Source: Ceratocystis colombiana
Lineage: Eukaryota; Ascomycota; Sordariomycetes; Microascales; Ceratocystidaceae
Length of the DNA stretch: 64,000 nucleotides
Assembly (NCBI GenBank): GCA_026419805.1
Contig: JAOSLS010000005.1
Span: 62,001-126,000 of the forward strand
Reading direction: 5' to 3'
Shown here: piece after piece, positions 11,901 through 23,000 of the stretch
Layout of the letters: each line of letters begins with the position of its first letter
Position numbering within the stretch: position 1 is the first letter of the stretch
Translations under genes and position numbers: made by a program
Notes under the pieces: model-generated
The model's database searches: none
Told to the model about the DNA's origin: nothing
What the model saw: the letters and a program-made list of their open reading frames with translations, nothing else

Positions 11901-12834
11901 AGGCAAGGGAGTGGGTGTATGCTAAGGGTTTGTAGATGGCACTACAAGCCGTAAGTGAAAGGGATAAAGCCCCCCCCCCCCCCCAAAAAAAAGAAGGGCA
12001 GGCAGCTGAACAAAGAGCCGAAAGAAAATGCAGAGAAACATGGAGACATGAGACATGATAAGACTTACCCTTAGGCGGTGGCTGCGGTACTGCTGCAGCT
12101 TCCTTTGATCCCGCCGTCGCGTTGGCGCCGTGTGCGTCTTTGGCGGGAACTGTCGGGCCAGCATCGTCATCGAGACTAACATTGTCGAGATTTGCTCCGT
12201 TGTTTAAACTGTGGTCAAATATAGGCACCATGGGCGTTGTTGGGCGGTTGCCAACGGGTGAGGTCACGTTTACAACAGCGGTGGGTACGGGCATGGGAAT
12301 AGCCAGGGCTAAGTCGGGCTGGCCCATGGCAAACTGGAGTTTATCCTTGCTGTCGATGCTGCTTGCAGTGCTTGACCGCTTGCTTGTTCCCGGGCTGCTT
12401 ATGGGCGAGGTGTGGGCCGATGTCAAGGTTCCTTTGTCAGTCTTTTCTTCCTCTTCATCGTCATCCTCGTCATCTCCAGCCTCGTTGTCATGCCCGGCAT
12501 TGTCCTCCAGGCCTCCGCTGGTGCTAGAGTCTTCGTCTTCCTCTTCTGTCTTAGAAAGGGTCTGGGTGGTGCGCATATTAGAAGTCGAGGGGTTTTTATG
12601 TGTAAGAGAGCGGACCGAGAGAGCATCCTCAAAGTTGTCCTATAAGCATGTGAATAGGCCATTGTTAGTCTTGCCCAAGAGCATGGGACATTGAACGGAC
12701 GGCAACCAAGCTGAGCAAAAGTGCAAGGTGCATTGAAAGTAAGGGCCATAGCGTACCGTCTCTGAGTCCATATCGGACGGGGCGTAGATGGAGCGCGCTT
12801 CCAAGGCCTCGGCCATCTTGGCTACCTCTGTCAT
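8954..12834 (-). CDS. GYP5: TBC-domain Rab GTPase-activating protein, Gyp5/Gyl1 type
   Basis: Four exons on the minus strand, 12834-12757, 12639-12069, 11319-10022 and 9958-8954, give 983 residues with consistent phases. The first 470 residues are acidic and Ser/Thr/Pro-rich, presumably disordered. The TBC domain starts near residue 480 (IPHAIRGVIWQ), is interrupted by a Ser-rich insert, and then shows the arginine-finger motif IRRDMGAR and the glutamine-finger motif YAQGMNF (about residues 595-640), ending near 780. The last 130 residues form a long Glu/Lys-rich coiled coil. Gyp5-type GAPs accelerate GTP hydrolysis on Ypt1/Sec4-class Rabs in ER-Golgi and exocytic traffic. The second intron is unusually long (749 nt, 12068-11320) and contains a C15A8 run. 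Its acceptor at 11320/11321 is the only frame-compatible one I found, but an extra small exon inside it is possible. Confidence 0.87.
11970..11992. repeat. C15-A8 homopolymer run inside a GYP5 intron
   Basis: Fifteen consecutive C residues (11970-11984) followed by eight A residues (11985-11992). On the transcribed minus strand this reads T8G15, about 76 nt after the intron's 5' splice site. It is a candidate length-variable tract and a likely place for sequencing or assembly length errors. Confidence 0.85.
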
Positions 12835-14332
12835 TGCTTCAAAGGGGGGGAAGAGGGTTGAGGGCGAGAATTTGGGGAGAGAGGGGGACAGAGAGGTAAA
12901 TTTATTTGTTCTAGATCTGATTTTGATGGGCGATATTTGGGCTGTGGCACCAGTGCTGTCGTAATCGTTGGTCTCGTGAATAAAGGTTTAGTTTGCTGCA
13001 GTTGAATCGCGTCGCTGATATTTACATGCAGTATTTTTTTTTTGGAGGGGCGTTGGTTAAAAAAAAGCTGAAGATATCAAGCAAAAAGGGGATCAAAAAT
13101 AGAAAGAAAAAAAAGAGAGAAAATAGGACAGCCTCAAGTAACCAGCCGAAGAGAGCAGTATAAAGGAGAGAGAAAAAAAAAGCAGTGATGTTAGATGTAA
13201 GGCCAGATAAAGGAGGCCAAAAGATAAACAGGAAAAGAGAAAGACACGACGATACAAGGCGAAAAACATACGAAGTCTATGGTTGTCGATATAAAAGGGT
13301 CCAAGGGGGAAGAGGAGGCAAAGAGAAGAGAACGAGCCAAAATAAGGGAGGAAGGCCGGGAGCTTAGGAAGGGGGGTAAACCCTTGTTCAGTGCACAGCG
13401 GGTACATCAAGGCAGCGGTAACACTGGCAAAAAAAGCCTATCAGAAGAATAAAAGAAGTAGCAGGAGTAGCAGGAGTAGCAGGAGTAACAGTAGTAACAT
13501 AGTGGACATTACAGCGGCATATTCCCCCAACTATGCAGTTAATGCTTGGGCGGAGTCAGCTTTAGCTCTATTATTGGGTTGACAGGACGTCGCACTAACA
13601 GAGCTGGGCTGTGCCTAGATCAGGGGCCCAAAGGCTAAAAAGCACCTATAAGGAGGAGACCCAGAGCCCAAGAGAGCAAGTGGGCTAGAGGGCCAACAGT
13701 CCCGCCTAGCGCGAGCCTTGTGCAAGGAAGCCCGAATGGACTATACATCATGCACCGTCAAGACACAAAAGCGCTTATCATTGACTACCTTCTCTCTCAG
13801 CTTCCCCTAGCTTGTTCCGCCAATACTCCCAGCGCATGCGTGTAGTATCCCACTGCCATCACCAAAGCTTCCAGGGCAGCTTTGGAGCACAAACGGCAAA
13901 GGACCCTGGAGCGAACTGTGCCAGCCAGCCCTTTTTTGAATCTAAGCGGGGTCTTTTCACTGGGGATTTTTAGTCCTATTTCTCCTGCACATGTCTGTCA
14001 CCCAGCCTTTTCTTTTCTGTCCTCACCTCCTGAGTCTTCCTTGTTTTTGCTGTCCAATCAAGTCGTCCAGAAGGGAAAAAAAAAGTAGAGGACTTGTCTC
14101 GTCAACTGCCTTTTTCTGCCCTTTATTTTCCTTATTTCTTTGGCTCCTTGACGATGAAAAAAACCCCGAATTAAGACTCCCATGCACTCTAGCCTGTCTC
14201 GGTCATGTCTTTGATTTGCCCTCTTGCAATTAGACTATATACACACACAGCTTTTGCAGGATTGTCCTTTTCATAATGCAAAAAAAGGTAGCCCGGATGA
14301 GATATCTAACATCCACGCACTCTATACAAGAT
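12835..14332. other. Gene-free region upstream of GYP5-like gene, with a 9-bp tandem repeat
   Basis: About 1.5 kb between the GYP5-like start codon and the tRNA gene. The part next to GYP5 is purine-rich (12840-13350 on the plus strand) and probably contributes the promoter and leader. A 9-bp tandem repeat (AGTAGCAGG, about three exact copies plus degenerate ones) spans 13457-13498. Open frames on either strand here are low-complexity, and I recognise no protein. Confidence 0.55.
13457..13498. repeat. 9-bp tandem repeat (AGTAGCAGG)n
   Basis: Three exact AGTAGCAGG units are followed by degenerate AGTAACAGT/AGTAAC units. It lies in non-coding DNA and is a minisatellite-like simple repeat. Confidence 0.8.
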
Positions 14333-14433
14333 GGGGCCATTCGGGGATCGAACCCGAGACCTGACACATTCACGGTTATCCGCGGTGGACTGTAGAGCCC
14401 GAAGCATCAATCATACCACTAGACCAATGGCCC
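14333..14433 (-). tRNA. tRNA-Pro, anticodon CGG, with a 29-nt intron
   Basis: Read on the minus strand, the acceptor arms GGGCCAT (14433-14427) and ATGGCCC (14340-14334) pair fully. A GTCTAGTGGTATGA D-arm carries the A-box. The anticodon stem GATGC pairs with GTGTC. The anticodon loop TTCGGG gives anticodon CGG (14401-14399). The T-arm is TCGGGTTCGATCCCCGA, a canonical B-box. The loop is interrupted after position 37 by an intron of about 29 nt (14397-14369), at the canonical eukaryotic tRNA intron position. Identity follows from the CGG anticodon. The CCA end is not encoded, as expected in eukaryotes. No other tRNA was found in the window by eye. Confidence 0.93.
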
Positions 14434-17032
14434 TCTCGTAATTGGATTCGGCGTTTGGCCTATTTTTATGTAGATATAAATATGAGTGCAAAATTTGTGC
14501 GCCGTTTGATGGAAGGCTCGCCCGAGGGCATCGGCTGCTCCTGTATAGAACAAGCTGCCGTATTGCTACAAAGTAACGGCAGGCAAACGCTAATTAATGC
14601 AATAGCAATAGCTATAGCAGTTATAAAGCTTGCCCTAAAGGATGACATCAACTAGCTGCTCCCGCCGTCGTATTACCTCGAAATAACAGTAGATAAATAT
14701 CAAAAATGCAGCGAAATAGTACATAGGTATGGGTTTAGGTAACATCAAAGCATACAGTAGGCAGACGTGGCACCGCTTGATCTCAGTGATATCTGCCGAC
14801 GTTAAACATGCCCAAGTTCAATGAGAATGGCGTGGTTTAATCTTAGAGATTCCAGAAAACGTAAAATATACTAGGTTCAAGTCCAACTAGAATATAGATG
14901 TTAAATTGTTTCTTCCCCTGGACTTTAAATAAATCCAAGTTCAAGCCCAGGTCTGAGAGCAAGTAGGCGCTAAAGAAGACAAACAAACAGACAGACAAAC
15001 AAATCTAGACGCATGGACAATAAATGTCAAGCATAGGGGCTTAGGAGTTTAGTTCAAAGGCGTGAACCCTATGCATTCATGTCAACCAGCGCCTTTGTTC
15101 CGAGGTACCCATAATCACACATAAACCTCGACATCCTTCACAATCGAGGCTATTCTCTTGGATGGTTATTCGATTATTCGCTCAGACACGCAAGCTGCCC
15201 TCATGTTTAAGCACGCACTTGTGCACCTGATTCATTTGCAGTTTGATGTATCAAAATAGCCAGCTAAATGGAAAAGTTCATACGTGGGTCGGGGGGTGAA
15301 ATATGCTGGTATAAAACACGGCGACACGTCATTTTCTGTACTTGTACTTATGGCATATCTGCGTACTTTTTACCTGAACCACGATGACCTTTGCTTCTCG
15401 AATACATTTTTTTTCGATACAGCTATGCTTTACCTGTGCTACTGTATATAGTGCACTTTAAAGCACATCATATCATCCTCTACTACGCCACGCCCCTGAA
15501 TATTTAATGTCCTGGGCTGGATTTTCCTTGCATATAGCCATCGCCACTATCAAGTAGCCGGTACAACTCAGTTGCGTCCCGCATAGGTGGAACCTCAAGT
15601 ACCGGATACAGAAAAGACTTCTCAATAATCTATTTGGCGGGGGTGCCTCAACAAGGTAAAAAAGAAGGTAACAGCGGCCACTATCAAGCGGGCAACTGCC
15701 TGGGGAATTGACATTAACCCTTGATGATTGTATCTTTCATTCTGCCGCCTTCTTCCTTTTTCTTTCCACACTGAAAATATTTTTCTTCCCACAGCTTCCC
15801 GCTTGCCTTTTATTTCTTGCCCCTAGGTTTATCGCCATCTCGATAATTCTTTGCCGGGAATTATCATCAACCTCTTTTCTTCTCCCAAGAAACAAGGCTA
15901 TTCCGGTCGAATCCCTGCAGGCCTGCTTGGTGTGGCTTGGCTTACAGTGCTGCATCCTTTTGTTTCTCTCCTCTTCTTTTGACTCTAGCTTTTGTCTGTG
16001 CTCAGCCGGATTACCAGGGCTGCTCGAGGCGTCGACAACAGGACTCTTCTCCTCGTCCTTAGAGTTCAACTTCACTATAACGTGTTTGGCAAATCCTCGC
16101 TAGACCATCACTGGCAAAATTCCACATCGCCGACCATCCTGTGAATTTCCTAAAACTTGTCCCTCATAAGTTCAAGATCGTAACTAGTGTTGCTTGCGTC
16201 ATTGTAAGTTTATTTTCCCTCATCCGGCAGAAAGCTGAGGTGGCTGTAATCAACTGTCGCTCTGCTCTTCTATTATCTTATCTGGCACACCTTTCCAGCT
16301 TCTTAATTCTTTGTTTGTTCCTTTCCCTCTGCCTGGATATCTACTTTGTCCTGTCACTCTTCCTACTAGGCTTCTGTCTGTCGTAGGTGAAAAAGAGTGT
16401 ATGATCTATTATCTGACCATGATATGACATACAGCAAATGGTAAGAGGGGCAGATAAAATCACTCTTGTGTATCACGTGATATTCAAAGCTATGTTAGCT
16501 ACGCATCGTACAACTTTGCCAACACCCATGCTCCATCGCTGGAAACAGCTTGCTCGAAACTTTGACTAACCCTGGCTCGCCAAGTACTTTTTTGTGGTTT
16601 TGTTACAGCCTTGCCTAGTTCTTTCTTCTACACCTTCACAACACCACCCCTCATCGGCTGCGGCAAGTTTTTAAAATTTCTTCGCCTTGCATTTTTTTTT
16701 CACCACTCCTTTACCGACTTTGACTTCTTCGTACGAGTTTAAAAATCTATCGTCCCCTGCGATAAAACCTACAATACTGTGTAGCGAGGGAGTGCTTGAC
16801 CTGCGTTTTGGCACATGAGTTGAACCTAACCAACATCAGTCAATCAAAATCATCTTTTCCACATCGTCTAGACCTGGATCAAAACTTAGACTCGCACTCA
16901 AGATCTGCTCGCACCCTGCCGAACTTTGCGTTTTCATTCACGCCTATTGATTAGACCCCTCCATTATTTCTTGATTTCCCGTCTACTTTCTTCTAACGCA
17001 CTCAGCGGCACTGCCGCCTGATACCCGTCATC
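14434..17032. other. Long gene-free region and TOM1 upstream region
   Basis: About 2.6 kb with no recognisable protein gene. Three imperfect units of about 60 bp, each ending in a CAAGTTCAA/GGTTCAAG-like core, lie in 14765-14960, and a similar GCCACTATCAAG block occurs near 15544 and 15677. A plus-strand frame at 15708-16103 is hydrophobic and T-rich but has no family resemblance. A TATCACGTGATA palindrome lies at 16471-16482. From about 16500 the sequence becomes the pyrimidine-rich leader of TOM1. Confidence 0.55.
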
Positions 17033-20000
17033 ATGGGAAAGATTACCCGTACTATGCAGCCCAAGCACCGGGCTGCTTTGGTGAGTAAATACATCTACGC
17101 ATTTAATTTTTGGCTATTTCTACCCCGGAATACCATGCAAGTTTCATGACTAACGAGTTTGCCCAATATCTAGACCCCATGGCTCAAGAACTTTGTTCAA
17201 GAAGCCGTCGACACCCCTCTACCTCTACTACCTAAGAAGCTCAACACATTCCCCACCGCTTGGCCTTTCCCTCGAGGCGATCTCTACCACTGGATTCCCC
17301 TTCTAAATCGATTTGACAATATTTTGGCCGCCTTTACGCAAGCCTACAAGCTCAACAACGGCCCCCAGATCGAGGAGTTTGCTTCTGAACTCCTATCCAA
17401 TAAGCCCAAGGATCTTGAGTATGCCGATTCCGTTTCTTGGGACTCCGAACGCCTGGCTGCGGAAGGATATCTTCACGATGGAGATCGCCAGTTGATTGAA
17501 GCTGTTCTGCGTTTCACCACCATGCTACTCGACCGTTGTGGAAACCGGAGCATCTATGCCAGCAGCACCCATCTTAATGAACTTCTCCACACCACTTCGT
17601 TGACCATTCTATACGAGACTCTGCAGGTTGGCTCTAAATTAGCCCATCGTTATCAAGCGTCGGTTAAACGATTGGGGGGTTCCAACAACAGCCGCCAGAT
17701 TAGTGCCCTTCTAGCTAATCATTACAACATTGACCTCAATCGAGTTCAACTTCTCACCCAGGCCTTCCCCAAGACACCACTGACCTTGACCGAAAATCCC
17801 GTCACCCCTTCAGCCAAGGGCAAAGAAAAGGCTCAGGCCCAAGTTCATGGCAATAATTCTCGAGCACATGGGTCAAAGTATGCCAATGACCTTGCATCCG
17901 TTATTGGCTCTGATAGCAAAGCTTGGGCTGGATGGGGAGATATCCGCATTCAGTACTACCCACAGAAACCTGTCGCTGCTACGACTGAAAAGGGTATTGC
18001 CCCTCCACAACCTGAACGTGACAGCTTCTCGACGATGCCCCACACGCCAACTCCTCTCCGACGGAGCTCTACTATGGGTTCTTCGACTTCAACATCCAGA
18101 CAATCTCGGTTGAATACCGAAGAAACATCTCAAGTCACCACACAAAGCACTAGTCTTTCTCATGACGAAGCTTCAACCAACTTGACATCTGGGCAAAAGA
18201 CATTCCAACTTTCTGAGACTACCATTGAATGTAAATCTATTTGTGAGATTATGGCCAAGGCCCCTGGGGATATGCCTGAGTTCTCCAGGTACGAGCTATT
18301 TCATCGCTTACGAGTTGCAAAAGCCCTCCTCGGTGACAGCAAGAGCCGACAGGGCATTCTTGCCATCAGAATGCTTGCCATCCTAAACCTGGCTTTCATT
18401 CACCCAGAACAGACATTTGTGGACAAGGTGCTGCGATATGATATCGACGAAATACCCAAGTATCAGCTTGTGTATCAACTGGCTGAGTTGATACATCCTA
18501 CCATCAACACTGGCCTCCAAGTGCCTTTGTGGATTCAAACTATAGCGCTAGCACTGTTGGAGAACATCAGTATGTTTGAAACCCGCTTTAGTACTGTGTT
18601 CTCCGCCCTAAATGCCAACGTCAACCATGGCGTACTGCTCTATGTTTTCCGCAAAGCGGTAGCTGGCATCAAGCAAGACAAGTCCCTAGCGACTAAAACC
18701 ATGGAATTAAAATGGTCTGAGCAAGATGATTGGCGTCGTGCGCTTTTCTCATTAACTCTTCACATGTCCATGAACACTCGTGTGGGCCAGGAAATGGCAG
18801 CTGCTGGTCTTGTTGAATCCCTGGTTGAAACCCTAAGTTTTGCTTCTCCTGTCGCAAAACGACTACACGGAACATTTGTCCAATTTCTCGATAGTTTGGT
18901 GTTGAACTATCAGCCAGCTTTTGACTCATTTTTTGCTATGAATGGTTTGGATGCGATTTCTAAGTTGGTGGTTGATACCACTGCCGAAGCACTTACTGGC
19001 ATTGCTACTAATGGCACTGATGTTGATATGAAGTCAGAGATTGTAGACTACAACATTCCCTACTGGCAACAATCCAACTTGAGATGGGCTTTAAAGTTTA
19101 TTCATCACGTCATGTCTAATTGGTACAACAACAGTGGAAACGCTGACCGGCTTCTTCGGAATTTGGCCGACAAGTCTGATCTTCTTCATACTCTGCGAAC
19201 CATTATGGAGAATGTGGTAAGCTTTGGCTCTGCCGTATGGACACACTCGGTTACGATTTTGAGCGACTTCATCAACAACGATCCAACTAGCTTTGCTGCC
19301 ATCTCGGAGTCTGGGATGATTCGCAGTTTTCTCGAATCCGTGAGCAGCAACTCCGTGCCAGAAATTCAGCAAACCACAGAAGAAGAACGTGAAGATGGTG
19401 AAGGCCCAGATCAACAGCTAGAAATTGAACAAGACACCAGACAACATCCTCCCCCGCCAGAGGTTCTCTCGATGCCCCGAGGCCGTCAGTTAGCCAAGGG
19501 TATATTTCCGGCCGCTGAAGCAATCCGCTCTATACCCAATGCCATCAATAGCATTTCACTGAATCGGTCTGGCCTCAGAATGGTTGCAGCGTCGCGTGTA
19601 ATTGAGACTTTCATGGAAGTCTTTGAAAGCTCGCCCCATTTGAATTGCATGGCTAATGATCGTAATCTTTCGATGGATCTTGGCCGTAGTTTCGACGAAC
19701 TTTCTCGTCATCATCCTCGCTTGAAGCAACATATCACAAATGCTGTTATCGACATGGTTGCGCGCGTTCGTGAGATGGGCTACAACTCTCAGTCAATTGA
19801 GGATTGGGGCACTCACATTTATGTTCTCGATTCAAACGGTAATCGGGTTCATTGTGACAAAAATCTACCCGAGAATCTTCGCAAGGCCGATGCTCAGCCA
19901 GGAGCGACCATCCCTGACAAGCCAGAAGAGAAAAAGTCATTCGAGTTCACTACCTGTGTACAAGAAGTTAGCACCTTTCTCGAAGTATTCTTGTCAAACG

Positions 20001-23000
20001 ATCAGCTAGGGAAGGATTTTGGCCAAGCAGGTGGTATGGGTATCCTTTTGGATATCATCGAGGCGCCTAGTCTCAACTCTGCAGCTTTGAATCCTGACAG
20101 TCCGCTGAACACCATGTTTAGTGTTATTGCACGGATTGCTGAACGGACACCAACTATTTATATGCCACAGCTTTGTACACGTACACTTAGTGCTATGGCA
20201 TTGACAAACGAGCTTATACGACCGGGCGACAATAGTGGGAAGTTCTTTACCAACTTCATCAATGAGAATCTGATGTTGACAGCCGACAACTTTGAAAAGT
20301 TGGATGATGAGTCCAAGAGAATTCTCACTCATGGTGAAGAGGCTACTCGGGCTCTTATGAAAACCCAGATGCTTCTCCTTACTCTTTGCTACACTTTCCC
20401 TGTCGTGAGCCGTGGCCAGGTTCCTTCAAGATCCCACAACGTCAACATCTATGATTACCATTACAAGTTGATCCAGGACTGCGGGCGGCTGATCTGGATG
20501 TGTCTGAAAGAATCGTGCGCTCTTAATCACTGTGTACCCATGAAATGGCAGCCTCTGTTCCTTAGCAACATCGATATCAAGACTATTTTGTCTACAGCTG
20601 CTACGGGCGAGCCCCATGTTCTCAGTCCTCTCTTGGCTGAAACGCCCGAATACAATGTGATTGACGTGCTGGGCTCTCTTGATGACGATACTACTGACTT
20701 GGCAACTTTGACTGCTGACGAGATAACGGAACTCAAGAAAGATACCCGGTACCTCAACTACCAAGTGCTCAAGTTTCTTCTTGATACTGCACCTGCCGCT
20801 CTCCCCTCCTTGTTTGCAGCATATGGCAGGACTCTTTTCTCTGCACACAATGCGTCTCGCCGTGAATACGTGAAAAGCCAGCACCTTGAGATTGCTGCCG
20901 CTCTTGGCGCTGTGTTGATTAATCCGTTAGAAGATTTGAGCTCGTCAACTGAGGAGTCGAGCTTGGTTCCTTTGATCCGGATGATGCAAGTTTTCGAAGA
21001 CTCGACCTACGATGGTATGTATTCCTTGTGGGCCTTTTGCTGTATTTATCTACAACAAGATGAATTAATGATTGCTAACATTTCTGTACTAGGGCTGCCA
21101 GATATGGGACATGCTCGGATAATACTTCCCATATTCTTTGCCTTGCAAAAGAACAACATCTTTGCGCTATTGAATAAGTTGATTGGCCGGTTCTCACAAG
21201 AAATTCAAGCCTCTGAAGACCCTAAGCTTGGGAAAAATCCTGGTAAAATCTCAGTGTACGGGCTACGGAAGATCCTGGAGTTCTACTTCTTGCTTGTCAA
21301 CATGAAGACTTCTGATGCTACTAATGGAAGTTTTCTCTTGAGAAAGTTTAAAATTCCGGAACCCATAGTTATGCAAGTCCTTACTACCGAGATCCGTGCT
21401 GCAATTGGGCCTACTATTTTTGAGCTGTGGAAGTCGGATGCTATGGGTAGGCTCCCTAGATCTTTGGTTGCTCATATCATTTCTATTCTGCGCATTGTTT
21501 CCTCTAAGGAGGAGGATTGTCCTCCGAGTTCTAAGCTTACGAAGCCCATTTCCGAACTATTCTTCAGCTGGACCTCTGAGCCGTTCCGTTTCGACTCATC
21601 TGTAATCTTCCAAACTATCCAGTCCCTGTCTAGTCTTGAATCTCCAGAGACACACGAGGCTCTGAGTATTGAGGCTGCATTCCGTTGCGACAATACGCTT
21701 CCCCAGTGTGTTGATTATTGCCGTGCTCATATTGGTGGTCGTGCTGGACCTCGCAATCCATTGCCCCAGGGAATAACATGCGAATACGTCCACTCTGCCC
21801 AAGGCGGTGAGCCTATGAGTGTTGAGAGAGATAGCCATGCCAATATTGATTATGGTGATGATGAGGATGACCACTCCGATAGCAGTTCCGATACTACCGA
21901 TGATCAGGATGATCGTTCTCAAAACAGTGACGCTAATATGGAAAGCATCCCCGAAAATCAGAACAATGAAAACTCCAGCTCTAGCACTATACCGGCTGTT
22001 GAGAACAGGAAGCTTATCTTTGAACTCCGCTCTGAGATGATGGATTCAATGATTGACCGCTCCCTTGAAATCTTGTCTGCGCAGCCGGATTCTGCTCTTG
22101 AAATTTCGGAACTTATCCTTTCAACTCTAGATCAAGAATCTGAGGAAGATACTGAGAAGACTGCTGGGTCGATAATAATATATGCTTTATCGTCTTTGAG
22201 TGACAAGGGTGCGACCGACGGACCGACCATTTCAGCATATGCTCACCTACTGGCCCTTCTTCTCCAAAACCCAAGTTTCTTCACCTCTAATTTCACCACG
22301 CTCAAAGAAACTCTAGAGAGTTACCTTGAATTTTTGGAGCCTATTGAAGGAATGACTTGCGATGAGTTGTCTTCTTGGGTTCCATATATTCTTTTGATTT
22401 TGGAGATTTTCCTGAGCCACGATGAGCAGCCTCAAGAATCACGATGGCCTATGGGTAGCGAGGATAACCCTCTTTCTGGGAATAGCGTGCTCATGGCCTC
22501 TAAGCCCATTTTTACATCAGACCATCGCAGTCGGTTATTGACACGCATTCTTGATATGCTCCCTCGCATTGGAAAGCAAGAGGCTTTGGCAACAGCTGTC
22601 CTTCGAATTCTTCTAATTCTCACTCGTGAACGGAAGTTTGCTACAGTTGTTGGTGAACGTAAGAACCTCCAACGCTTGTTCGTCATGGTAAAGCAGCTTG
22701 TTAGCAATGGTGCTGATCGTTTCCGCCGATCCAAGATCAATAAATGGGTCATGATTATTCTGCGCCACATTATTGAGGATGACGAAACAGTCAAGCAGAT
22801 TATGCGTTACGAGATCAAGAGTTATTTCGAGAACCCCTCACGTAACCCGCGCTCTTTGGACATCCCGACTTACCTCAAGTCTTTATCTAGCCTGGCACTC
22901 AGGTCACCTGCGCTTTTTGTTGAAGTGAGTAACGAGATGCTAAAGTTTGTGCATTGGACAAGCTCTAGTGCTGAGAATGGCCGTGGCTTGACTATCGGCC

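Noticed and set aside
13093..13410. Minus-strand frame rich in Phe, Leu and Ser upstream of the GYP5-like gene
   Set aside because: It is the complement of a purine-rich leader and low-complexity; no start context or homology.
15708..16103. Plus-strand frame of 131 codons with hydrophobic stretches
   Set aside because: The hydrophobicity follows from T-rich composition; there is no conserved motif and no plausible gene context.
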